A stretch of DNA of 8,884 nucleotides. It comes from an uncultured Erysipelotrichaceae bacterium. Its GTDB lineage: Bacteria > Bacillota_I > Bacilli_A > Erysipelotrichales > Erysipelotrichaceae. Below, one piece after another: positions 1 to 5,782 of this stretch. Made by a program: the position numbers and the translations under genes. Below the pieces are notes generated by a model. The model saw only the letters and a list, made by a program, of their open reading frames with translations. It ran no database searches and was not told the DNA's origin. Location of the stretch: the NCBI GenBank assembly GCA_937902945.1, contig CALEMD010000267.1:1-8884 (forward strand). Reading direction: 5' to 3'. Each line of letters starts with the position of its first letter. Within the stretch, counting starts at the first letter, position 1.

Positions 1-1
1 G

Positions 2-781
2 TTCAAGGGAACATTGAAACCAGACACGATCATTCCTTTCAAACTGGATAAGGATGCGGCTGTGGCAGCACTGAAGAAGCACTATAAAGGGAAACTGCTG
101 CTGCCAGGATCTTTTACCGCTAGCAATCATGTACAGGAAATCAAAGGACTGTATGTTCCATTCTGGCTGTTTGATGCAAAGACTGACGCAAACTGCGTAT
201 TTGAAGCAACCAATTCAGAACATTTTACAGATGGTGAGTATAAAGTAACCAAGACAAATTACTTTGAGGCCATACGTGAAGGCACCGTGTCTTTTGAGAA
301 AATTCCTGCCGATGGCTCAAAGAAAATGAAGAATGATTACATGGATTCTATAGAACCGTATGATTATTCAGAACTGAAGCCATTCTCTATGGCATATCTG
401 CCAGGGTATCTCGCAGATAAGTATGATGTTACTGCTAAAGGCAATGCGAAAAGAGTGGAAAAGCGCTGCATAGAGTCAGCATCAGAAATGATGCGAAGAG
501 ATGTCGTCGGTTATGAAAATGTCATAGCCAAATCAGAACATGTCTATCTGGAGCGCGGTAAGGTCAGTTATGCATTGCTGCCGGTATGGACACTGGTTAC
601 GAAATGGAATGGAAAGAATTATCTATTCATGATGAATGGACAGACAGGGAAAATGGTGGGAGATCTTCCGGTTGACAAACAGAAGCTTGCTGTTGCTTTT
701 GCATTGTTTGCATTAGCAGCAATAGGATTGTTTCAGTGGGTAGGATTCGGTCAGTGGATCGCATCCATATTCATATCATAG
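2..781 (+). CDS. C-terminal part of a zinc-ribbon (TFIIB-type) membrane-anchored protein, 5' end missing
   Basis: The reading frame is open at the left edge of the window (first codons read F-K-G-T-L-K-P-D), so this is the last 259 codons of a longer gene. The TTG at position 14 is probably an internal Leu codon, since no ribosome binding site precedes it. The visible part has the pattern K-P-D-x-I-I-P-F-K near the start, then I-K-G-L-Y-V-P-F-W-L-F, then I-P-A-D-G-S-K-K-M and S-I-E-P-Y-D, then Y-L-P-G-Y-L-A-D-K-Y-D-V. This is the conserved body of Bacillota proteins annotated as 'TFIIB-type zinc ribbon-containing', recognised from memory. Their Cys4 ribbon is N-terminal and would lie outside the window, so it cannot be checked. 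One hydrophobic segment lies in the last 35 residues (about 690-775 nt), suggesting a C-terminal tail anchor. The cellular role of the family is unknown to me. The TPM-domain gene follows after 13 bases and is probably co-transcribed. Confidence 0.72.
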   Translation, partial: FKGTLKPDTIIPFKLDKDAAVAALKKHYKGKLLLPGSFTASNHVQEIKGLYVPFWLFDAKTDANCVFEATNSEHFTDGEYKVTKTNYFEAIREGTVSFEKIPADGSKKMKNDYMDSIEPYDYSELKPFSMAYLPGYLADKYDVTAKGNAKRVEKRCIESASEMMRRDVVGYENVIAKSEHVYLERGKVSYALLPVWTLVTKWNGKNYLFMMNGQTGKMVGDLPVDKQKLAVAFALFALAAIGLFQWVGFGQWIASIFIS

Positions 782-794
782 GGAGGACAGACAG

Positions 795-2087
795 ATGAAA
801 AGAAGAATAGCTTTATGCGTCATGCCTATGATGTCTATGTTCTGTACTCCGGTTCTTGCTGCATCGAATTATGATCTTCTGTATGATGCGACAGAACTCC
901 TTGACAGTGATTACTGTGAAAAAGTCGGAGAAGAGAAGCTGCCTGCTCTCAGCAAGAAGTATGAAACACAGATGCGTGTAGACATTGTCAGAGATCTTGA
1001 AGGCAATTCCATTGATGAGTATGCACAGATATTCTATGAGCAGTATGAATATGGATATGGAGATACAAAAGACGGAATACTTCTGATGCTGTATCTGACA
1101 GAAGACGATACAGGATTGGCATTTGAAGAGTATTATCTATTGAGCGGCGGTACACATGTAGATGAGCTGTATAATCTTGCACTGCGGATGGACAGCAATA
1201 TGAATGCCTGGCTGAATGCGGATGCGTGGAGCGGAACGATAGACGATGATAATATCGTCTTTGAAGAAATCATGCAGGCATATATGGATACAGCAGAGGC
1301 ATATTTTGCGAATGCACAGCCATATGCTTCAGCTCCTGCAGTAACAAGCCAAGAAGCATATGCAGATCCAGAACTGGATCTAGTCAGTGACAGTGCTGCA
1401 ATTCTTACACAGGCAGAAGCTGCGGCATTGGAAGAAAAGGCACAGAAAATATCAGAGACGTATAAATGCAATGTCTATATCGTTACAGTCGATGATTATT
1501 CAGTATATGGAAACAGTGTCTATGAAGCGGCAAAGACGATATATCAGACATATCACCTGGGATATGGCACTGAAAAAGATGGAATCATGCTTCTGCTGTC
1601 AATGAATGACCGAGACTATTCATTGGTGGCATTTGGATATGGAAATACAGCCTTTACTGATTATGGCAAGGATAAGCTCGAAGAAGAATTTCTAGATGAT
1701 CTTGGCGACAATGAGTGGGCTGAGGGATTCTCTGATTACCTGGATAAGAGTGCAGAGATGCTGAAGTCGGCAAGAGCAGGAAAGCCTCTTGATGTCGGCA
1801 GCAATCCTATGATTCAAATTCTCGGAATTGTATTCAATCTTATTCTTGGCGCAGGCGTTGCGTTCTTTGCCAGCTTCCTGCTGAAATCTACTATGAACTC
1901 AGTGCACGAGCAAGAAGAAGCACAGGCGTATGTAACGGAGGGCGGAGTTTCATTCACTCGACGGGATGATCGCTATCTTTACAGCAATGAGAGACGTGAG
2001 CGAATACAGAGTGATAATAATAACAGCTCCAGCGGTGGCACTAGTGTAGATAATGATGGTTTCTCTGGAAGCAGTGGAAAGTTCTGA
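795..2087 (+). CDS. Secreted, membrane-anchored protein with two tandem TPM domains
   Basis: 430 residues. The ATG is preceded by GGGAGG at 781-786, eight bases upstream. Residues 1-23 form a signal peptide (M-K-R-R, hydrophobic core, ending V-L-A-A-S). Two TPM-type (YgcG/Psb32-like) domains follow, at about residues 28-172 and 193-326. They share the matching cores Y-G-Y-G-D-T-K-D-G-I-L-L (86-97) and L-G-Y-G-T-E-K-D-G-I-M-L-L (255-267). The second copy is the more canonical, continuing into V-A-F-G-Y-G and F-T-D-Y. The first copy is more diverged after its core. A transmembrane helix lies at about 338-362. A charged segment with R-R-D-D-R-Y-L-Y follows, then a Ser/Gly/Asn-rich tail ending S-G-S-S-G-K-F, a type of ending common in this family. 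The likely topology is extracytoplasmic TPM domains with a cytoplasmic tail. TPM proteins are often linked to envelope or membrane-protein quality functions, but the molecular activity is not established. It is probably one operon with the preceding gene and ends at a terminator. Confidence 0.85.
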   Translation: MKRRIALCVMPMMSMFCTPVLAASNYDLLYDATELLDSDYCEKVGEEKLPALSKKYETQMRVDIVRDLEGNSIDEYAQIFYEQYEYGYGDTKDGILLMLYLTEDDTGLAFEEYYLLSGGTHVDELYNLALRMDSNMNAWLNADAWSGTIDDDNIVFEEIMQAYMDTAEAYFANAQPYASAPAVTSQEAYADPELDLVSDSAAILTQAEAAALEEKAQKISETYKCNVYIVTVDDYSVYGNSVYEAAKTIYQTYHLGYGTEKDGIMLLLSMNDRDYSLVAFGYGNTAFTDYGKDKLEEEFLDDLGDNEWAEGFSDYLDKSAEMLKSARAGKPLDVGSNPMIQILGIVFNLILGAGVAFFASFLLKSTMNSVHEQEEAQAYVTEGGVSFTRRDDRYLYSNERRERIQSDNNNSSSGGTSVDNDGFSGSSGKF

Positions 2088-2109
2088 TATGTTTGGTCAT
2101 CTTGTATAG

Positions 2110-2133
2110 AACCGGGAGACTCCCGGTTTTTTT
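2110..2133 (+). terminator. Rho-independent terminator after the TPM gene
   Basis: The arms ACCGGGA (2111-2117) and TCCCGGT (2121-2127) are perfectly complementary around a GAC loop. An added A-T pair (2110/2128) lengthens the stem. A run of seven T follows at 2127-2133. It lies 22 bases past the TPM stop codon. The opposite strand has no comparable T-run, so it works on the + strand only and separates the TPM unit from the MATE gene. Confidence 0.92.
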
Positions 2134-2137
2134 GTCG

Positions 2138-2178
2138 CTCAAATAAATGAATGAAACTATGCATTGAACTTATTTGAG
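2138..2178. repeat. Perfect 9-bp inverted repeat over the MATE promoter (candidate operator)
   Basis: CTCAAATAA (2138-2146) and TTATTTGAG (2170-2178) are exact reverse complements separated by 23 bases. The half-site centres are 32 bp apart, about three helical turns, so both face the same side of DNA. The right arm lies in the spacer between the proposed -35 and -10 hexamers, and the left arm lies just upstream of the -35. The whole element is upstream of the predicted transcript start, so it would act as DNA rather than in the MATE mRNA. This fits a repressor operator, but no regulator gene is adjacent and the repeat could be fortuitous. Confidence 0.45.
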
Positions 2179-2191
2179 ATTGCGATAGAAT
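2164..2191 (+). promoter_or_regulatory. Sigma-A type promoter for the MATE gene
   Basis: TTGAAC at 2164-2169 (four of six bases of the TTGACA consensus) and TAGAAT at 2186-2191 (five of six) are separated by 16 bases. The transcript would start near 2198, leaving a leader of about 22 bases that carries the ribosome binding site. A terminator lies directly upstream, so this gene needs its own promoter. Confidence 0.6.
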
Positions 2192-2219
2192 ATGAAATAT
2201 TGCAGGAAAGGGGACAGCT

Positions 2220-3584
2220 ATGACAAAAACAATGACCGAAGGAAAACCACTGAAACTGATCCTTGCATTTGCACTGCCATTGCTTTTAGGCAACTTATTT
2301 CAGCAGACTTACAATTTAGTAGATACGGCTATTGTTGGCAGAACACTGGGTTCTAACGCATTAGCGAGTGTCGGTGTTTCCAGCTCTGTACAGTTTCTTG
2401 TGCTGGGATTCTGCCAGGGAATGTCTATTGGTTTCTCAATCCCTGTTGCTACAAAGCTTGGGGCTGGGAAACTGCATGAGATGAAGCAGTATGTCTATAC
2501 AGGTTCTGTGCTGGCGGGAATCATTGCTATTGTACTGACTGTTCTTACGTGCTTATTATGCGGATCCATTCTATCTATTCTGCAGACGCCAGCTGAAGTT
2601 CTGTCAGGCGCCTATTCATATCTCTTTACGATTTTCTGCGGCATACCGTGCACCATTCTATATAATTACCTGTCCAGTATTCTAAGAGCTATTGGGGATT
2701 CTAAGACGCCATTTTTCTTTTTGGCCTTTTCAGCAGTCTTGAATGTCTTCTTGGATTTATTCTTCATTATTGTCTGCCATATGGGTGTTTTTGGAGCGGC
2801 ATTTGCGACGATTCTTTCTCAGGGAGTCAGCGGCCTGCTATGTCTATTTCTGATTGTTTCTAAGGTTGATCTTCTTCATCCGCATGCGGAAGATAGAATA
2901 CTGGAAAAAGATAAAGTCATGCATTCACTGAATATGGGTATTCCGATGGGCTTGCAGTTTTCTATTACAGCTATTGGATCGATGGTCATGCAGACATCTA
3001 ATAATACACTTGGAACAGTCTATGTATCCGCCTATGCGGCTGGATTGAAGATTAAACAGTTTATGATGAGTCCTTTTGATGCAATAGCGACAGCTGCATC
3101 CACGTTTGCATCGCAGAACTATGGCGCAGAAAAAAGCGAGCGTATTCACAGTGGAATACGCATAGGTATTTCATTGGCGGTTGTATACAGTCTATTTGCG
3201 ACTGCTGCAATGGTCGTGTTTGGAAGAGATCTGTCAATGCTGTTCCTTGATGCAGGCGATACTGCCATATTAAATGCGTCAGCTCTGTATCTGAAGAGCA
3301 TTGGCTATTTCTACAGTGTTCTCGGTGTGCTGATTGTGGCAAGACAGAGTGTACAGGGTTTAGGCTTCAGTCAGAGAGCGGTACTTGCTGGTGTCATCGA
3401 GATGATCGCAAGATGCATAGTCTGTCTTGGTTTCACTTCTTCATTTGGATTCATAGCGATCTGCAGTGCTGATCAGGCTGCCTGGATTACCGGCACTTTG
3501 TATCTGATACCAACACTGATATTCTGTTTGAAACGCGCTGATCGAGAGATTGCCTGTTCTAAGACTTATAAAGAATCAGTCTAG
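2220..3584 (+). CDS. MATE-family multidrug/cation antiporter
   Basis: 454 residues, the normal length for the MATE (NorM/DinF-like) family. These are inner-membrane exporters that expel drugs or other organic compounds in exchange for Na+ or H+. The start is the ATG after a purine-rich ribosome binding site, AGGAAAGGGG (2204-2213). The N-terminus has the family signature G-N-L-F-Q-Q-T-Y-N-L-V-D-T-A-I-V-G (24-40), followed by L-G and A-L-A-S-V-G. L-R-A-I-G-D-S-K-T-P (155-164) is the typical loop of the first half. F-A-S-Q-N-Y-G-A (296-303) and R-Q-S-V-Q-G-L-G (375-382) are the equivalents in the second half. About twelve hydrophobic helices are visible in two halves, joined by a polar linker near 216-235. 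The substrate cannot be told from sequence. The gene has its own promoter overlain by an inverted repeat, so it may be regulated. Its last 9 bases overlap the convergent asparaginase gene, and no terminator is visible after it. Confidence 0.93.
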   Translation: MTKTMTEGKPLKLILAFALPLLLGNLFQQTYNLVDTAIVGRTLGSNALASVGVSSSVQFLVLGFCQGMSIGFSIPVATKLGAGKLHEMKQYVYTGSVLAGIIAIVLTVLTCLLCGSILSILQTPAEVLSGAYSYLFTIFCGIPCTILYNYLSSILRAIGDSKTPFFFLAFSAVLNVFLDLFFIIVCHMGVFGAAFATILSQGVSGLLCLFLIVSKVDLLHPHAEDRILEKDKVMHSLNMGIPMGLQFSITAIGSMVMQTSNNTLGTVYVSAYAAGLKIKQFMMSPFDAIATAASTFASQNYGAEKSERIHSGIRIGISLAVVYSLFATAAMVVFGRDLSMLFLDAGDTAILNASALYLKSIGYFYSVLGVLIVARQSVQGLGFSQRAVLAGVIEMIARCIVCLGFTSSFGFIAICSADQAAWITGTLYLIPTLIFCLKRADREIACSKTYKESV

Positions 3585-4493
3585 AGCAGGATCAGTATCC
3601 TGATAAACATGAATCTTGGTGCTTCCGTTTTCTGCATCAGCAAAGTAAGTGCACGCTGGCGTTTGGTCAGAGGCAAAGGTAAATGCAAATGGTTCGTTTG
3701 TGCCAACTCCATAGCTGCCGGAACGATCAAGCGCAATGGCAGCTATGCCGCCGGCATAGTTCTGCCGTTTCATCAGCTCTGCATGCAGCTGCTGCACGGA
3801 AACAGCGGCGGCGTCTTTTGCGGAAGTGCCATCTTTCATTTTCATATAGATTGTATGGCTTAATGAGCCCTTCATAATATCCTCACCGAGACCGGTTGCA
3901 CAAGCTCCGCCAATAGAAGAATCAACATAGTATCCATTGCCGATCAGAGCAGAATCGCCGACTCTGCCATTTGCTTTCATGAACAGACCGGAAGTGCTGA
4001 CAGCTGCAGCCATATGTCCATCATTGTCTATTGCAAGAAAACAGACTGTATCATGACCGTCATAAGAGGAAAGAGGACTGTTCTTTCCTTTTTCTTTATT
4101 GTATGCATTCATGCTGTCTTCGGTTTCGTTGATGCGTTTTTCAAATGCATTTGCGGCTGCGTATTGTGCAGCACCCTGGCCGACAAGAAAATTATTATAT
4201 TTTCTGTCTGCAAGAGATCTGGCAACACGGATTGGACTTCGGAATCCTTCCAGGCATCCCACAGCACCAAAGTGCAATGTGTCACCGTCCATGAAGCCGG
4301 CATCCAACTGCACATGTCCATCTTCATTCGGAAGACCGGAATATCCTACAGAGTGGAAGTGCGGATCATCTTCTACAATGGATGCAGCTTCTGTGCATGC
4401 ATCCGCAGCACTTCCGCCGCTGCGCAGTATCTCCATGGCTTTCTCTGTGCCTTTCAGTGACATGCGCCATGTTCCTATGACTGCCCAGCTCAT
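3576..4493 (-). CDS. Glycosylasparaginase-type N(4)-(beta-N-acetylglucosaminyl)-L-asparaginase (Ntn hydrolase)
   Basis: 305 residues, a full-length member of the glycosylasparaginase / isoaspartyl peptidase family. These enzymes are made as a precursor that cleaves itself before a threonine, which becomes the N-terminal nucleophile. The typical reaction is hydrolysis of the GlcNAc-Asn bond left from N-glycoproteins. Visible landmarks are G-T-W-R-M-S (7-12), S-V-G-Y-S-G-L-P-N-E-D-G (48-59), L-D-A-G-F-M-D-G (63-70), and the self-cleavage site G-H-D/T-V (146-150, nucleophile Thr149). Also present are S-T-S-G (166-169, second Thr), G-R-V-G-D-S (176-181, substrate-binding Arg177 and Asp180) and A-T-G-L-G-E (199-204). 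All expected catalytic residues are present. There is no signal peptide, so it is presumably cytoplasmic and would act on imported glyco-asparagine or an isoaspartyl/Asn amide. Plain asparaginase or isoaspartyl peptidase activity is an alternative. The start ATG shares the ATGA overlap with the upstream lipoprotein stop, so translation is probably coupled. The 3' end overlaps the MATE gene by 9 bp. Confidence 0.9.
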   Translation of the reverse strand: MSWAVIGTWRMSLKGTEKAMEILRSGGSAADACTEAASIVEDDPHFHSVGYSGLPNEDGHVQLDAGFMDGDTLHFGAVGCLEGFRSPIRVARSLADRKYNNFLVGQGAAQYAAANAFEKRINETEDSMNAYNKEKGKNSPLSSYDGHDTVCFLAIDNDGHMAAAVSTSGLFMKANGRVGDSALIGNGYYVDSSIGGACATGLGEDIMKGSLSHTIYMKMKDGTSAKDAAAVSVQQLHAELMKRQNYAGGIAAIALDRSGSYGVGTNEPFAFTFASDQTPACTYFADAENGSTKIHVYQDTDPALD

Positions 4494-5365
4494 ATGTTTT
4501 TCACTGCTTTCTTCGCACGGGCATTGGCTTTTTTCTTCTTAATGAAGCGGATGATCAGAATCAGAATGATAATGGCCGCAGCATATGGAAGCAGGAATAT
4601 GACAAATAGGAGAATGTTCTGCAGGAACGTGACAAATGCATGTATGGAATCAGAGAAGCCTTCCTGTATTCTCTGCAGGAAATTCGGTTCATTGTATGTG
4701 TAGTTTGAAACCTGCTGCAGAGTGATAGAGACAGAGCTGTAAGAAACCTGATTGTCATAATGATCCTGAATGCTCTGATAGGATTCAATCTGGTATTCAA
4801 CATCACTGAGCTGTGTCTGTATAGCAAGCAGATCATCAATGTTTTCAGCCTGCTGCAGCAGTTCTTCAAGCTTCTGCTTTTCTGCTTTCAGTGAATCCAA
4901 GTGAGCCTGGTTATCCAAATAGCTTTCGGTTATATCTTCCACTGAAGTATTGACATATGTAGCATTGCCTAGATTTCTGCAGTCATTCATGAAGGCATCA
5001 AAATCGTCTGCAGGAACTTTGACAGTGTATGAAATATATCGAGAATAATAGGTAGAAGAACTTGTATTGATTCCGTCCCCATTGCTGTTCATCTGTGAAA
5101 TGGATCCCTGATAGGTGCTGATCAGTTCTTTCAGATTCTGCTCGGCTGTATCGGGATCTTTGACTTCAACCGTGATACTGCCGGTACTGACAAGTTTCTG
5201 GTCGCTGTCAGCGGCTTCTGGATTGACAGCGGTTGTATCTGCCGCTGCATATTCTGCATTGGCGGAGGAATAATTGCTGGAACTGGATGCATTGCTGCTG
5301 TATGAATTAGAAGAGCATGCACTTAGCAGAATCATACTCAATAAACCGATAATGAATTTTTTCAT
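4490..5365 (-). CDS. DUF4349 lipoprotein with C-terminal membrane helix
   Basis: 291 residues from the ATG at 5365. This start fits best because AGAGGTG (5378-5372) sits six bases upstream. A GTG nine bases further up, at 5374, is itself part of that ribosome binding site. The N-terminus is M-K-K, a hydrophobic stretch, then the lipobox L-S-A-C (lipidated Cys17), followed by a Ser/Asn/Ala-rich linker to about residue 55. The DUF4349 body starts at L-V-S-T-G-S-I-T-V-E-V (58-68). It includes Y-T-V-K-V-P-A-D-D-F (113-122) and T-S-V-E-D-I-T-E-S-Y-L-D (140-151). A coiled coil of Leu/Glu/Gln heptads follows at about 150-200, then the beta-rich Y-S-S-V-S-I-T-L-Q (209-217). A long hydrophobic helix lies at about 246-274, and a Lys/Arg-rich cytoplasmic tail ends the protein. 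It is anchored at both ends, with the DUF4349 domain outside the cell. The function of this family is unknown. It is co-translated with the asparaginase. Confidence 0.88.
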   Translation of the reverse strand: MKKFIIGLLSMILLSACSSNSYSSNASSSSNYSSANAEYAAADTTAVNPEAADSDQKLVSTGSITVEVKDPDTAEQNLKELISTYQGSISQMNSNGDGINTSSSTYYSRYISYTVKVPADDFDAFMNDCRNLGNATYVNTSVEDITESYLDNQAHLDSLKAEKQKLEELLQQAENIDDLLAIQTQLSDVEYQIESYQSIQDHYDNQVSYSSVSITLQQVSNYTYNEPNFLQRIQEGFSDSIHAFVTFLQNILLFVIFLLPYAAAIIILILIIRFIKKKKANARAKKAVKNI

Positions 5366-5371
5366 GTTATT

Positions 5372-5378
5372 CACCTCT
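5372..5378 (-). promoter_or_regulatory. Ribosome binding site that sets the DUF4349 start
   Basis: On the minus strand this reads AGAGGTG, followed by six bases (AATAAC) and the ATG at 5365-5363. The in-frame GTG at 5374-5372 would have no ribosome binding site of its own. The protein therefore most likely begins M-K-K-F rather than M-N-N-M-K-K-F. Confidence 0.8.
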
Positions 5379-5406
5379 TGGTTAAATCATATCAGTTCAA
5401 TAAAAT
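5378..5406 (+). promoter_or_regulatory. Possible promoter of the DUF1294 gene, overlapping the divergent one
   Basis: TTGGTT (5378-5383) and TAAAAT (5401-5406) are spaced by exactly 17 bases. The -35 is weak but the -10 matches five of six consensus bases. The predicted start near 5413 leaves a leader of about 26 bases. It overlaps the minus-strand promoter, so the two could compete for RNA polymerase. Confidence 0.38.
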
Positions 5407-5414
5407 TCTTTCAT
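5386..5414 (-). promoter_or_regulatory. Likely promoter of the DUF4349-asparaginase operon (extended -10)
   Basis: On the minus strand, TATGAT (5391-5386) is preceded by TGA, giving an extended -10 TGnTATGAT. A weak -35, ATGAAA (5414-5409), lies 17 bases upstream. Transcription would start near 5380, giving a very short leader of about 15 bases that just includes the ribosome binding site. This is inferred from base pattern only. Confidence 0.45.
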
Positions 5415-5438
5415 CCGTTTTTGTTAAGGGTTAGAATA

Positions 5439-5714
5439 ATGGATGTGAATGCATATGCCGGACTTATGATGATCACCAATCTATTCTGTTTCCTGCTGTT
5501 TGGATGGGATAAGAGAAAAGCAGTTCATCATGACTGGCGCATTCCGGAATACGTGCTGTTTCTCAGTGCCTGCATGATGGCAGGAATCGGGGCATACTGC
5601 GGTATGCATTTGTTTCATCACAAAACAAAGAAAACGCTTTTCAGAATAGGAATTCCGCTGATTTCAGCTGTTCAGATACTGCTCATAGCTATGTATCTGC
5701 CGACAGTTTTATAA
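5439..5714 (+). CDS. Small DUF1294 integral membrane protein
   Basis: 91 residues. The ATG is chosen because TAAGGG (5425-5430) lies eight bases upstream. The frame is open further left, but that part runs antisense into the lipoprotein gene and lacks a ribosome binding site. The protein matches the DUF1294 pattern: N-x-x-C-F-L-L-F-G-W-D-K-R-K-A (14-28), R-I-P-E (34-37), a glycine-rich helix with G-I-G-A-Y-C-G-M (49-56), and L-F-H-H-K-T-K-K (58-65). Three hydrophobic helices are visible, at about 5-22, 39-56 and 70-89, so it sits in the cytoplasmic membrane. The length is normal for the family and the biochemical role is unknown. It has no visible terminator, so its transcript could run into cdaA 69 bases downstream, although cdaA has its own promoter. 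Confidence 0.88.
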   Translation: MDVNAYAGLMMITNLFCFLLFGWDKRKAVHHDWRIPEYVLFLSACMMAGIGAYCGMHLFHHKTKKTLFRIGIPLISAVQILLIAMYLPTVL

Positions 5715-5727
5715 CAATTTGGACTGT

Positions 5728-5756
5728 TAGGCAGTGCATGTATTGTGTGATATAAT
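5728..5756 (+). promoter_or_regulatory. Promoter of the cdaA-cdaR-glmM operon (consensus extended -10)
   Basis: TATAAT at 5751-5756 is a perfect -10 and is preceded by TGTGA (5746-5750), giving the extended TGnTATAAT form. The -35 region 17 bases upstream (TAGGCA, 5728-5733) is weak, as is usual for extended -10 promoters. The start would be near 5763, with a leader of about 20 bases holding the ribosome binding site. No riboswitch fits in so short a leader. Confidence 0.72.
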
Positions 5757-5767
5757 TTACCAACACG

Positions 5768-5774
5768 AAGGGAG
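5768..5774 (+). promoter_or_regulatory. Ribosome binding site for the TTG start of cdaA
   Basis: AAGGGAG lies eight bases before the TTG at 5783-5785. The next in-frame ATG (5837, residue 19) falls inside the region leading into the first membrane helix and has no such site. The rare TTG start is therefore favoured. Confidence 0.75.
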
Positions 5775-5782
5775 AATATACC

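Noticed and set aside
2134..2219. A small RNA or riboswitch in the gap before the MATE gene
   Set aside because: The only structure is the widely spaced inverted repeat, which lies upstream of the predicted transcript start. The leader after that start is too short for a riboswitch.
3587..3602. CAGGAT-CAGT-ATCCTG hairpin just after the MATE stop, as a terminator
   Set aside because: The stem is only 6 bp with no T-run on either strand, and it lies within the coding sequence of the asparaginase. It is more likely incidental.
4014..4542. Long open frames on the + strand over the asparaginase gene
   Set aside because: They are antisense to a gene with clear catalytic motifs, have no family resemblance and lack good ribosome binding sites.
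5274..5438. A 5' extension of the DUF1294 gene starting at 5274
   Set aside because: It would run antisense through the lipoprotein signal sequence and past both promoters. The family normally starts near the chosen ATG, which has a ribosome binding site.
5719..5724. TTGGAC as the -35 of the cdaA promoter
   Set aside because: The spacing to TATAAT is 26 bases, too long. The extended -10 probably suffices with a weak -35.
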